The notes beneath the pieces are model-generated. The model worked only from the letters and a program-made list of their open reading frames with translations. It did no database searches and had not been told where the DNA came from. The position numbers were made by a program, and so were the translations under genes. A DNA stretch of 64,000 bases. It comes from Rhodococcoides fascians NBRC 12155 = LMG 3623 (GTDB lineage: Bacteria; Actinomycetota; Actinomycetes; Mycobacteriales; Mycobacteriaceae). The stretch lies in assembly GCF_001894785.1 (NCBI RefSeq), contig NZ_BCWW01000007.1, positions 186,001 through 250,000 on the forward strand, read 5' to 3'. Position 1 is the first letter of the stretch. The number at the start of each line of letters is the position of its first letter. Positions 17,491-28,000 of this stretch are shown in pieces.

Positions 17491-19182
17491 TCAGACTCGG
17501 ACGGCGGGTCGAAGACTTCTCGGTCGACCGATGAACGCCGTTTCCTGCGGAATGGTGACCAGCGTCAGTTCGATGTCGATGGGACCCGAACGCACCCGAA
17601 TACGGTCACCGGACGCACGCGGCTGAACGATCGACAGTGTCGCGGCGAATCTCTGTCGGGTCGGCCCGGGTGCCGCCGGATCATGCGGCGGTTCGTGCTC
17701 GGTCAGCGAGATCACAGTGACGCCGGGGACAGATTGGTGATCGAGCGAGATGGAGCCGTCTGCGAAGTCGACCACGACGACGTCGTACGAGGGCCGCACC
17801 CGTGTGTGGTCGCTGTCGACCAGAAACCGCTCGGGCTCCCCGATGGCGTCGCGGAGGGCTCCCCAGGCGTGCGGTCTGTCCGTTCTGACGACAACTCGCG
17901 CTCCGATCGCCACGGCTCGGAACAGAAGCTGTTGGGCGAGGTAGAGCTCGCCCACGATGCTGACCCGCGGCAGGTTCGCCCCGAAGATTCGCACTGCCAC
18001 ACCGTTTCCGTTCGTATCCGATCCCAGTAGTTGGCCGCAACCACTCACCGGGAACGCCCAGGCCTGCAGTGCGGAGGTCGAGAGGGTTCCGACCGGCATC
18101 ACTGCCGAGTGTGTTGCCACAGCCAGTGGCAATTGAGCGAAAATGCCGTCTCGTTGACGTCCGGCCATCGAGGTCAGTGAAGCAACATCGGGCCTCGAGA
18201 TTGCCTCTCGCGCAGCGAATCTGCACGACGCACGAACGCGGACGCGGCTCGGCTCGTCGGTGGGGCGCAGGTGAACGGACATGGTCGTACCCAGCGACGG
18301 TGTCGCCCACAAGGCCGAAAGATCCTCGACAGTGATTGTGCTGCAATCGATTCCGTAACCCGTACTCGCGACGCCGGGCAATGGAGCGTAGGACCACACC
18401 TGAGTCAGGTCGTCGGTGTCGACACCGCGGCTCAGGTGCAATGCCGCGGCTCGGAGTTCTGTGGCCGTCGACAGCCGTGTGGACAGTCCATGAGATTCCA
18501 AGGCGCGTGCAATGCGGAGAGCTGCAACGACCGCGGTTCGGGCCGCCCCCGTCCGGCCCGTGCCCCTCGCTGCCATCGCCCGGGCGTTGGCCCGTACGTC
18601 CAGAGTGACGGACACCCACACCGTCCGCTGCGCGACGGCGGGCAACGGGCCGATGAGGCCCTCGTACACGTCGGTGGCCACCGAACCGTCGGCGGTTCGA
18701 AACCCGAGCGCGACGATGTCGATTGCGGCAACCTCGACGTCGTGCTGCCGAAAGCACGACGTCAACGCCTCGATGGGCAGCGTGTGTCGTGTGTCGGCTC
18801 GCGTTCGCGCCAGCACCGTCGTGTCGTGTTCCGGTGCAATGATCTCCACGGTGCACGTGACGGTATCGCGCTGCCAGTGCACACCGACGGGCCGGCCGTC
18901 GGGGTCGACATGTTCTGTTGTCACCCCGACGGCAGGGACTCGGCCGGATCCGAAGCGTAGAGCGACGACCAGCCAGCCGGCGATCGACGTTCGCCGAAAG
19001 GCGACGAACGGTACGAGCGACACCGTCGCTGCGGCGGTGAGCGTCCACTCGACGGGCATGTCGGTCGCGAGTAGTGCGAGAGTTGTTGTCACAGTAGTTA
19101 TTTCGGCCGCGAGCAACCCTCGAACAGTTGGCACGGCGAACGACACGACCGACGTGCGCCGTCGTCTCCTCGAACGCGTCAT
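17491..19182 (-). CDS. eccE: Type VII secretion protein EccE
   Basis: The 563-residue protein starts with a basic stretch (TRSRRRRRTS), then two membrane segments around residues 15-60, followed by a large soluble domain with GVHWQRDTVTCTVEI near residue 100, the usual EccE architecture. In ESX systems EccE lies at the periphery of the EccBCDE membrane complex. ATG 19182 was preferred because GGGGGGAGGG precedes it by 6 nt. M. tuberculosis ESX-4 lacks eccE, so its presence here points to a fuller ESX-4. It is divergent from eccB across 131 nt. Identification rests on layout and context. Confidence 0.8.
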   Translation of the reverse strand: MTRSRRRRRTSVVSFAVPTVRGLLAAEITTVTTTLALLATDMPVEWTLTAAATVSLVPFVAFRRTSIAGWLVVALRFGSGRVPAVGVTTEHVDPDGRPVGVHWQRDTVTCTVEIIAPEHDTTVLARTRADTRHTLPIEALTSCFRQHDVEVAAIDIVALGFRTADGSVATDVYEGLIGPLPAVAQRTVWVSVTLDVRANARAMAARGTGRTGAARTAVVAALRIARALESHGLSTRLSTATELRAAALHLSRGVDTDDLTQVWSYAPLPGVASTGYGIDCSTITVEDLSALWATPSLGTTMSVHLRPTDEPSRVRVRASCRFAAREAISRPDVASLTSMAGRQRDGIFAQLPLAVATHSAVMPVGTLSTSALQAWAFPVSGCGQLLGSDTNGNGVAVRIFGANLPRVSIVGELYLAQQLLFRAVAIGARVVVRTDRPHAWGALRDAIGEPERFLVDSDHTRVRPSYDVVVVDFADGSISLDHQSVPGVTVISLTEHEPPHDPAAPGPTRQRFAATLSIVQPRASGDRIRVRSGPIDIELTLVTIPQETAFIGRPRSLRPAVRV

Positions 19183-19313
19183 CACATACCCTCCCCCCGA
19201 AGGTTGCAGCCCGATCGATCGTCGCCGACACGGTCGCCGATGGGTGCGGACGAACTGTACTGTGTCGCGTGACCCGATGGGGGATCGGGTCGGCACAATC
19301 CTGGGGAGGAATC

Positions 19314-20768
19314 GTGGCATCTACTCCGACGACGAAATGGCAGGTCGGCGGATACCGCTTTCTCGTCCGACGAATGGAACATGCCCTCATCAGGCGCGAC
19401 GCGCGGATGTTGCACGACCCGATGAAGTCGCAGTCGCGCGCGCTCATGGTGGGTGTCGTCGTCGCATGCGTGGGTCTGGCGGGCTGCGCTGCCCTGGCGC
19501 TGTTTCGGCCTCAGGACAAGATCGGCGACGCGTCGATCGTGGTCGGTAAGGAGTCGGCCGCCATGTTCGTCAGCGTCGACGGCGTGTTCCATCCGGTGCT
19601 GAACCTGGCTTCGGCGCGGTTGATCGTGGGAAGGCCCGACAACCCTGTGACGGTGAAGGAGTCGGAACTGGCGTCGCGACCTCGCGGTGCGCTGGTCGGA
19701 ATTCCCGGTGCCCCGTCGGCGTTGCCGCACGACCCGGACGGCGAGGCCGAGTCGTGGACCGTGTGCGACACCGTCGATCCGATCGCCGGCGTCACGTCCA
19801 CGACAGTGATCGTGGGGGAGCCCCGCTACGGCGAGAACGCGGCTGCGCTCGGCCCATCCGAGGCATTCCTGTGGACTTCGGGCGGTGCGGCGTATCTCGT
19901 CCACGACGGCACCAAGTCGCCGGTCGATCTGGCGGACAGAGCTGTCGTTCGTGCGCTGGGCCTCGAGGATGCGACGCCGACGCCGGTCAGTGCCGGTCTG
20001 CTCAACGCGGTACCGCAGTCGCCTGCGGTGACGGCTCCGTTCATAGCGCGAGCGGGTGAGATCCCCGCCTACCCGTTCGACAACCGGCCTATCGGCTCCG
20101 TGGTCAAGGTTGCCGGCCGCGACGTTCGGTACTACGTCGTGCTCGAGGACGGCATCCAAGCCATCAGCGAAACCGCAGCCCTACTCGTCAAGTTCGCCGA
20201 CTCGCAGGGCAGCCCCGACATCGCGGCCGTCAATCCCGACGTCCTGGCCGACGCTCCCAAGACGATGTCCGGACTCGACATATCGACCTTCCCACCGACG
20301 ACTCCCGACATCGTCGACTCGGGCCAGAGGCCCGTCGGGTGTCTGACATGGTCACCACTCGATGTCGCCGACGGTGGTCCGACTGCGCAGCTGGTCGAAT
20401 CCGCAGGACGGTCGTTGCCACTCGATACCACCGCTTCACCGGTGGCACTGGCTCAGGCGGACGGCGGCGGTGATGCGGTCGACCAGGTCCATCTGTCGCC
20501 GGGTAGCGGCGGATTCGTTCGAAGCACCGGTATCTCGACGGCCAGTACCCGTCAGGACAGCGTCTTCTTCGTCGCCGACACGGGAGTTCGTTACGGAGTC
20601 GAGGGTGCGGATGCAGCGTCGGCATTGGGCTTCGGACTTCCGGCTCCTGCACCGTGGCAGATTCTGCAGTTGCTGGGCAGCGGGCCGACTCTGGGGCGTG
20701 GTCAGGCGCTGACCATGCACGACGGGGTCGCGGCGGACCCGCAGGCAGCCGCGCTTCCGTCCAAGTAG
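19314..20768 (+). CDS. eccB: Type VII secretion protein EccB
   Basis: The 484-residue protein begins MASTPTTKWQVGGYRFLVRR and MEHALIRRDARMLHDP, the conserved cytoplasmic start of EccB, then one membrane helix near residues 43-64 (MVGVVVACVGLAGCAALAL) and a periplasmic domain containing CDTVDP and, later, GCLTW, whose Cys pair is conserved. EccB is a core subunit of the ESX membrane pore. GTG 19314 has GGGGAGGA 3 nt upstream. It stands alone on the plus strand between eccE and mycP. Confidence 0.93.
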   Translation: MASTPTTKWQVGGYRFLVRRMEHALIRRDARMLHDPMKSQSRALMVGVVVACVGLAGCAALALFRPQDKIGDASIVVGKESAAMFVSVDGVFHPVLNLASARLIVGRPDNPVTVKESELASRPRGALVGIPGAPSALPHDPDGEAESWTVCDTVDPIAGVTSTTVIVGEPRYGENAAALGPSEAFLWTSGGAAYLVHDGTKSPVDLADRAVVRALGLEDATPTPVSAGLLNAVPQSPAVTAPFIARAGEIPAYPFDNRPIGSVVKVAGRDVRYYVVLEDGIQAISETAALLVKFADSQGSPDIAAVNPDVLADAPKTMSGLDISTFPPTTPDIVDSGQRPVGCLTWSPLDVADGGPTAQLVESAGRSLPLDTTASPVALAQADGGGDAVDQVHLSPGSGGFVRSTGISTASTRQDSVFFVADTGVRYGVEGADAASALGFGLPAPAPWQILQLLGSGPTLGRGQALTMHDGVAADPQAAALPSK

Positions 20769-20790
20769 TCCCGGTGAGTGGGCGAGCCGA

Positions 20791-22173
20791 TCACAGTCGT
20801 CGGCGCAGGGGAATGGAGACTGCCGTTCCGAGGCCCAGAATCACCGCGACCACTACCGACCCGGCCACCGCCGCATCGCGGGGCCGATGATCGACGGCGA
20901 GCGGTGGGAGCGGCGCACCGATCGCGACCGCATCTGCGGGGACGGTTCGCTGCGTCGGTGTCACGACGTCGGTTACTGCAGCGAGTGGATCGACGACACC
21001 GTGGCCGACCGACGGATTCCATCCGTCGGCCGGCGCATGAGCTGTTCGCTCGATGCGGTCGATCACTTGGAGAGCGGACAGATCGGGCCTGTACGCCCGC
21101 ACCAGTGCCGCTGTCGCAGCGACGAGCGGTGCGGCGAAACTGGTTCCGGTCATCGGTACTACGCCGTCGGTGCCCCGAATGCCGTTGGCCAGGCCGTTGC
21201 CCGCCGGCGACAGCGACGTCAGGTTGGAGCCCGGAGCAGCCACGTCTACCCATGGTCCGGCCAGGCTGAACGACGACGGCGAACCGTCCAACTCGACCGA
21301 ACCGACGGTCAACACGTCGTCGAACCAAGCAGGTGTCGCGATGGTCGCAAACCCTTCCCACGGGTCCGCCTCGGGCCGGACCGGGTCGGGCATGGGGTTC
21401 TGTGTCCTGCACGCGCCGCTTGCGAAGTTGCCTGCCGCAGCCACGACGACGGCGTCACTCTCACGAACGGCGTACTGCACTGCTGCACCGAGTGGGCCGT
21501 CGGCGACGCCTGCGCCGGCAGGTACGCACGCCACTTCGGAGATGTTGATGACCGATGCGTCTGCGTCGGCCGCCGCCCGGATTGCCATGGCCATCGTCCG
21601 TACGTTTCCGTACCCGGCAGCGTTCTCGGGTTCGGTCGTCTTCTCCTGGTCGGTCCTGTTGTCCACGACTTGAAACACGTTGCTGGACTGACGGATCGAC
21701 AGGACACGGGCGTCCGGAGCGCCGCCGGCGAAACCGCTGCCGGAGGCCGTCTGTGCGGCAATGAGACCGGCCACCATCGTGCCGTGCGCGTCACAGTCGA
21801 GCAATCCGTCGCCGGTGCCGACGTAGTCGCCCCCCGGAATCAGACCCGGCAGACGTGGGTGAGGCGTGACGCCCGTATCGATGACGGCAATCAGTTGACC
21901 GGCTCCGCGAGTGATCGGCCATACGGACGCGAAGTCGAGTGCTTGCTGCGCCGTCGGAATTTCCCGGGCGTCGATCGTTTCGGAGGGGACGGCGCACGCG
22001 TTCTTCTGCTCGGTCGGTTCCAAAGGCGCGGGAGGGCTGGGCGGTGGCAGTTGCACCGGATCGATGAGCGGGCGTTCGGCGTGCGCGAAGGACGGTCCCA
22101 TCAGGGCTTCGTAGGTGAGGGTCAGGACGGTGAGCGCGGCAACGGTGTGCGCTCGACGCCGGCGCGCGGTCAC
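20791..22173 (-). CDS. mycP: Type VII secretion serine protease mycosin MycP
   Basis: The 460-residue subtilisin-like protease has a signal peptide (residues ~10-32), the catalytic triad Asp99 (AVIDTGVTPH), His130 (DCDAHGTMVAG) and Ser345 (MTGTSFAAPLVAA), oxyanion Asn249, and a C-terminal membrane helix with a basic end (SIPLRRRL). Mycosins are periplasmic, membrane-anchored and needed for ESX function. The GTG start overlaps the eccD stop (GTGA), showing coupling. The 742-codon open frame is longer only because it reads into eccD out of frame. Confidence 0.95.
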   Translation of the reverse strand: MTARRRRAHTVAALTVLTLTYEALMGPSFAHAERPLIDPVQLPPPSPPAPLEPTEQKNACAVPSETIDAREIPTAQQALDFASVWPITRGAGQLIAVIDTGVTPHPRLPGLIPGGDYVGTGDGLLDCDAHGTMVAGLIAAQTASGSGFAGGAPDARVLSIRQSSNVFQVVDNRTDQEKTTEPENAAGYGNVRTMAMAIRAAADADASVINISEVACVPAGAGVADGPLGAAVQYAVRESDAVVVAAAGNFASGACRTQNPMPDPVRPEADPWEGFATIATPAWFDDVLTVGSVELDGSPSSFSLAGPWVDVAAPGSNLTSLSPAGNGLANGIRGTDGVVPMTGTSFAAPLVAATAALVRAYRPDLSALQVIDRIERTAHAPADGWNPSVGHGVVDPLAAVTDVVTPTQRTVPADAVAIGAPLPPLAVDHRPRDAAVAGSVVVAVILGLGTAVSIPLRRRL

Positions 22174-23726
22174 AGTCCGCGGACGACGCTGTACAGACCG
22201 CACACCCATACTGCGATCGGAATGACGAGGGCGATCGCGGCGTATTCCGCCAGTTCGGCCGATCGCCGCATCACCGGCGAATAGTTGCGGGTCGGAACCA
22301 GGGCTCCGAACACGGATGCGACGACGGCGGCGGCCAACGCCGCGCCGAACAACTCGAGTGCACGGTCCGGAAATGTGATCACTGCCCCGACCGAGAGCGA
22401 GAACAGGACGACCGCACCACCACCGACGAGTGGGACGGCATGTGTCACAACGGCATACGTGCGTCCGCGCAGAAGTAGCACCAGCGCGCACAGTGCGGCG
22501 AGGGCGATGCCGGGCCACCCGGAACCGGTCGCGGTGTCGCTCGCCGCCGCAGCGAGTACTCCCATCACCACCACGACCGTGAACGCCGTGAGCAATCCCG
22601 TCAGGTAGCTCCGTGCGCGCGTGGCTGCCACCTGCAGATCTGCGAACGACATCGAATCGAGCTCTGCCTCCTGGGCGGTGTCCAGTGGGGCACCGGCGGT
22701 GGGGACCGGAGGCAACGGAAGCCGCGCCTGCATCATCGACAGTCGGGCCGACACGGCGATTCCGGTCAGACCTACCAGTGCCGCGACGGTACCGATGGCC
22801 GCCGGCGTCATCACGGTGAACAACGCGCAGGCCGCCGCGGCGAACGCCGACACTGCCAGCACGATCGACCCGGTGAACACGGCGAGCCCGGCATCGCCGA
22901 TTCGCAGAGACAACAGCGCGATCGAGCCTGCCATGGCCGAACCCAACATCACGTGAGCTGCCCCGAACTGGCCGGGTACGAACAGCGTTCCACCGGTGAA
23001 CATCAGCGCCGAGGCGCATTCCCCGAAAAGCACCGCGACGGCCACCTGCTCGTACAGCCGGCCGAGAATCATCCCCGCAACGGCGAACAGGACCGCGGCC
23101 GTGACCGCGGCGACTGCCTCGACCGGGCTGCTCGTGTTCTCGGCACCGGCTCGCACCGGGTCACTCAGAACGATTCCGCAGGCGAGCAGGACCGTCGAGC
23201 CCGTGATGATCGAACCGACCGTGCGTGCAGTACGCGCGGTCCACTGAGCGACGTCGTCCTTGCCGGCCCGGGCCACGGCGTCCATGAGATCGTCGAACAA
23301 CGGAGTCGGTGCCGGACGCTCGGCGACACCCAACACGAGCAGGTCGCCGTCACGTACGCCCAGTTCGGACAGTGTTGACGTCGACGGTAGCGGCGGACGT
23401 CCGATACGGGACAGCGTCCAGGCCCCCGACAACCCGTCGGATCCGGAGTCCGCGGTCCGGCTCCCGACCGGACCCGGTCCTTCCGCAGCTTCCGCTCGTG
23501 ACGCGATCATGTCGACGATCCCCGGAATCAACAGCGACACCGGAACGTCGACGGGCAGTGCCATATCCACTTGGGTCGACCTCGCCGACACCGTCACCCG
23601 GCACACGTCCTGGGCGAAGACGGCACGCAGCCCCTGGGCACGTCGGGCCGGGTCCGATGCGATGGTTGGTTCGGCTGCGTCGGACGGTGTGTTCGTCGTT
23701 GCGGGACGGCTGTCGGCGCGTGTCAT
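22170..23726 (-). CDS. eccD: Type VII secretion membrane protein EccD
   Basis: The 518-residue protein has an N-terminal ubiquitin-like domain (residues ~30-125: CRVTVSARSTQVDMALPVDV, ending DGDLLVLGV) and then about 11 hydrophobic segments from residue ~165 to the end, the EccD design. EccD forms the central membrane vestibule. ATG 23726 is preceded by GGGGGGATATCC. It overlaps mycP downstream; 127 nt separate it from the upstream luciferase-like gene on the same strand. Confidence 0.94.
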   Translation of the reverse strand: MTRADSRPATTNTPSDAAEPTIASDPARRAQGLRAVFAQDVCRVTVSARSTQVDMALPVDVPVSLLIPGIVDMIASRAEAAEGPGPVGSRTADSGSDGLSGAWTLSRIGRPPLPSTSTLSELGVRDGDLLVLGVAERPAPTPLFDDLMDAVARAGKDDVAQWTARTARTVGSIITGSTVLLACGIVLSDPVRAGAENTSSPVEAVAAVTAAVLFAVAGMILGRLYEQVAVAVLFGECASALMFTGGTLFVPGQFGAAHVMLGSAMAGSIALLSLRIGDAGLAVFTGSIVLAVSAFAAAACALFTVMTPAAIGTVAALVGLTGIAVSARLSMMQARLPLPPVPTAGAPLDTAQEAELDSMSFADLQVAATRARSYLTGLLTAFTVVVVMGVLAAAASDTATGSGWPGIALAALCALVLLLRGRTYAVVTHAVPLVGGGAVVLFSLSVGAVITFPDRALELFGAALAAAVVASVFGALVPTRNYSPVMRRSAELAEYAAIALVIPIAVWVCGLYSVVRGL

Positions 23727-23853
23727 GGATATCCCCCCGGATGCGTGCGGTGCACTGTCGATGCCCGCCCCCCGGGCATCGTGCGTCCACACCCTACGAC
23801 ATCACGCCGACACTCGACCGCTCGTCGCCTCCGCCGAGACCTGCTCTCAGCAG

Positions 23854-24843
23854 TCAGGCAGGAACCAGCTCGCTCACCTGGGCCAGCAGCTCGAACGACC
23901 TGAGCCAGGATCGACGATCGGAGACGCCCGAGGCGACGATCAACTCGTCTGCTCCCGTGCGTTCGGCGAATCGGTCGAGGTACTCCCTGACCATGTCGGG
24001 TGTCCCGACGGCCGAGTACTTCGTCATCTTCGAGATCTGTTGCCCCGCGGGTGCTTCCAGCACCATGTCGGCTTCCTCGTCGGTGAAGGTGCGACCCCGT
24101 CCGAGCAGCAGGCTCACGCGGCTTCTCTTGGTTCGGAGGAACTGGGCCTGAGCCTCGGCGACGGTGTCCGCAGCGATCACGTTGACGCCCACGATGAGGT
24201 GAGGTTCGGACAGCTGCGCCGACGGACGGAAGTCGCGACGATAGATCTCCACGGCCTGTTCGAGTGCGTCGGGTGCGAAATGCGACGCGAATGCATACGG
24301 CAGGCCGAGGGCTGCCGCGAGCTGTGCGCCGAAGAGAGACGATCCGAGGATGTACAGCGGCACCTCGGTGCCGGCACCCGGCGTGGCACTGACCCCGGGG
24401 ACGAGGGACTGGTGAGACAGGTACCCCTGCAGCTCCTGGACGTCCTGGGGGAATCGGTCCGAGGACGCGGGGTCGCGGCGCATGGCGCGCATGGTCACCT
24501 GGTCGCTGCCGGGGGCGCGGCCCAGTCCGAGATCGATCCTGTCCGGGAACAACGTGGCCAACGTGCCGAATTGCTCGGCGATGGTGAGCGGCGCGTGGTT
24601 GGGAAGCATGATCCCGCCGGAGCCGAGTCGAATTCGCTTCGTGTGTGCGGCCACGTGCCCGATCAACACCGACGTCGCCGACGATGCGATCGTCTTCATG
24701 TTGTGATGTTCGGCGTACCAGATGCGCTGGTAACCCCAGTTCTCGGCATGCTGGGCGAGCGTCACGCTGGCGTCGAAACTGTCTCGGATTGTTTCGCCCT
24801 CGCCCACATGTGCGAGATCGAGGATGGACAGGGGTACGGACAC
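23854..24843 (-). CDS. Luciferase-like monooxygenase (LLM) family oxidoreductase
   Basis: The 329-residue TIM-barrel protein matches the LLM/MsnO8 group: [14 protein letters not shown] at the start, [28 protein letters not shown] and [13 protein letters not shown]. Such enzymes use reduced FMN or F420; substrate unknown. GTG 24843 was chosen because GAAAGG lies 9 nt upstream and this is the family's usual start. It lies inside the ESX locus, upstream of eccD and on the same strand. No functional link to secretion is known to me. Confidence 0.88.
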   Translation of the reverse strand: MSVPLSILDLAHVGEGETIRDSFDASVTLAQHAENWGYQRIWYAEHHNMKTIASSATSVLIGHVAAHTKRIRLGSGGIMLPNHAPLTIAEQFGTLATLFPDRIDLGLGRAPGSDQVTMRAMRRDPASSDRFPQDVQELQGYLSHQSLVPGVSATPGAGTEVPLYILGSSLFGAQLAAALGLPYAFASHFAPDALEQAVEIYRRDFRPSAQLSEPHLIVGVNVIAADTVAEAQAQFLRTKRSRVSLLLGRGRTFTDEEADMVLEAPAGQQISKMTKYSAVGTPDMVREYLDRFAERTGADELIVASGVSDRRSWLRSFELLAQVSELVPA

Positions 24844-24952
24844 GGAAGCCGACCTTTCGTTCGTCGAACATGTGCGGCCTTGGAGCCGCATTCTTCGTTC
24901 AACCGAATGCGGTGCCGTTCTATTTCTGTATCCCGATGCTTCGACGCAACGG

Positions 24953-24982
24953 TGGACCCTCCGGTTGTGCATGCGTTAGCCT
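24953..24982 (+). promoter_or_regulatory. Possible promoter of eccC
   Basis: TGGACC and TAGCCT are 18 nt apart, about 70 nt before eccC. The match to sigma-A consensus is moderate. The 210-nt gap to the divergent oxidoreductase holds no gene. Confidence 0.3.
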
Positions 24983-25053
24983 GTCGTCCACGCGGCCTCG
25001 GGGGGAGGTCGCCGCGAATGCAGTTGTGGGGGCGCGGCCGTGGGGGCTGATCG

Positions 25054-28000
25054 ATGAGTACCGTGCGCTTCGTTCGCAGCGCGCGCCGGGAAGTACCTCG
25101 GTCACCGGGCGGCGAGGTCGTACTTCAACCGCCGCCTCCCGTGCCGCGCGCGGTACCCGGCAATCTCCTGATGAAGCTGATGCCGCTGGTGATGGTCGCC
25201 GCCATGGTCGGAATGGTTGCGCTCATGTTCACTTCCGGTGCGGCAGCGAACCCGATGATGTTGATGTTCCCAGCCATGATGCTGATGTCGATGGTGGGCA
25301 TGTTGGCCGGCGGGGGCAAGTCCGGGGGAGCACGTACCGCCGAGGCGAACGAGGACCGTAAGGACTATCTGCGGTATCTCGACCAGCTTCGACGAGACGT
25401 CGCCGACACCGAGCGAGATCAGCGCAGGGCACTCGAGTGGAGCCATCCGGATCCGGGCACTCTGTGGTCGACGGCCGGAACGCAGCGTATGTGGGAACGT
25501 CGGCCTCAGGACGCCGACTTCGCGCACGTGCGGGCCGGGCTCGGCGATCAGCGTTTGGCGACCCGACTCGTGCCTCCCGAGACCGGACCTGTGGAAGAGC
25601 TGGAACCGGTGTCCGCGGTGTCGCTGCGCCGATTCGTGCGAGCACACTCGGTGGTGTCCGAGTTGCCGATTGCCGTGTCGCTGAGGGGATTCGCCGCTCT
25701 GTCGATAGCCGGGGATCGCGATGCCGCTCGTGCGATGGTGCGCTCGATGGTCGCCTATCTCTGTACCTTTCACGGACCGGACCACCTCGCGGTTGCCGTC
25801 GTCTGCGGCCCCGACACCGTGGAGCAGTGGGAATGGACCAAGTGGCTGCCGCACACACAACACGACGTGTTGCGAGACGGTGCCGGTTCTGCGCGAATGA
25901 TCTTCGGCAGTGTCCTCGAGCTCGAGAGCGCGCTGGGGGACGTCCTGTCGATGCGGAATCGCTTCGCACGTGGGGCGGTGAACAGTGGGGTCACGCAGTT
26001 GGTGATCGTGGTGGACGGCGGACTGGTTGCCAACCGTTCGACCGACCTCACCGACACCGGCCTCGATTCCGTCACCATCGTCGACCTGTCCGGGTTGTGT
26101 ACGCGACTGGCGGCAAGTCGCGGGCTCCAGCTGGTGGTCGAGAACGGCTCGATCGGTGCGGTCAGCGGCACGGCAGTCGAGGTCTTCGCTGTGGCGGACG
26201 CGATGAGTACCACCGAGGCACACGCCGTTGCTCGACGCCTTTCTCCGTATCGCGCGCCGTCGTCGCCCTCCGCTGTCGATACCGTCACCGACGACGGGGC
26301 CGCAGTGTCACGATGGAACAGCCTCGTCGGAATCGCCGACGTCGGTGCGCTCGATACGGATCGAGCGTGGACAGTGCGTCGCGGTCGAGACCGGTTGCGG
26401 GTACCCATCGGCGTCGCACCCGACGGCAGCGCGGTCGAGATCGATTTGAAGGAGTCTGCCGAGAACGGCATGGGTCCACACGGATTGTGCATCGGCGCAA
26501 CGGGTTCGGGTAAGTCGGAGTTTCTGCGTACGCTCGTTCTCGGATTGGTGTCCACCCACGCCCCGCAGCAGTTGAACCTGGTACTGGTCGACTTCAAGGG
26601 CGGGGCGACCTTCGCGGGGCTCGAGGCCGCGCCGCACGTGGCGGCCGTGATCACCAACCTGTCCGAGGACCTGGCTCTGGTCGACCGGATGCGTGATGCC
26701 CTCGCCGGCGAGATGAACCGTCGGCAGGAGTTGCTGCGCTCGGCCGGAAACTTCGCCAATGTGTCCGACTACGAGAAGGCGCGCGCAGCGGGAGCTGCTC
26801 TGGTGCCGTTGCCCGCTCTGTTCGTGGTGGTCGACGAGTTCTCGGAATTGCTTAGTCAGCAACCGGAATTCGCGGATTTGTTCGTGGCGATCGGGCGACT
26901 CGGACGTTCGTTGCACATGCATCTGTTGTTGGCCAGTCAGCGTCTGGAAGAAGGGAAGCTGCGCGGACTCGACAGTCATCTGTCCTATCGAATCGGTCTG
27001 AAAACGTTCTCGGCCAACGAGTCACGTTCCGTTCTCGGTGTTCCCGACGCGTACCACCTGCCTGCTCAGCCCGGTGCCGGCTATCTCAAGTGCGATTCGG
27101 CCGAGATCGTCCGCTTCGCTGCGGCCTACGTGTCCGGACCGTACGTTCCGCCACGTTCGAGTGCGGGGGCACCCGCCGCGCAGGGCGTCGATATCCGTCC
27201 GAGGCCGTTCACCGCATATCCGGTCGTGGTCGATCCCATCGAGAACGACGTCCGTGTCGAGCCGGTGGTCGAACCGGATCCGGTCGAGCACGACGACACC
27301 GGCGCGACCGTTCTCGACGTCGTCGTCGGCCGAATCGCAGGCCGCGGTATGCCGGCCCACGAGGTATGGCTACCGCCGTTGGACAAGGCACCGACACTGA
27401 CCCGCTTACTGCCTCGGTCGGTACTGAGCGGCGGCGTCGATGCGCTGAGCACACTTCGTGCGCCGATCGGCATCATCGACAGGCCGTTCGATCAGCGGCG
27501 GGATCTGCTCACCGTCGACCTGTCCGGTGCAGCCGGGCACGTCGCGATCGTGGGGGCTCCGCAGTCGGGGAAATCGACGGCCCTTCGGTCGCTGATCATG
27601 GCTCTGGCGATGACGCACACACCCGCTCAGGTTCAGTTCTACTGCTTGGACTTCGGGGGTGGAACGCTGGCCGGGTTGGCCGAACTACCGCACGTCGGAT
27701 CGGTGGCCAACAGATTGGACGTCGACCGAGTGCGCCGGACCGTGGCCGAGGTCGCGGCTGTCGTTCGTCAGCGGGAGAAGACTTTTCGAGATCGCGGCAT
27801 CGATTCCATGGTCGAGTTCCGGCGGCTGCGGGCGATGCAACCGGTCGATGCGAACGACCGGTTCGGCGACGTCTTCCTGGTGATCGACGGATGGCAGTCC
27901 ATCAGATCCGACTTCGAGAGTCTCGAACAACAGATCGCGACGCTGACGACCCAGGGACTGGCATTCGGTCTGCACCTCGTTCTGACGGCCTCTCGCTGGG

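Noticed and set aside
22174..23019. N-terminal extension of MycP
   Set aside because: It reads eccD out of frame; the GTGA overlap and signal peptide fix the start at 22173.
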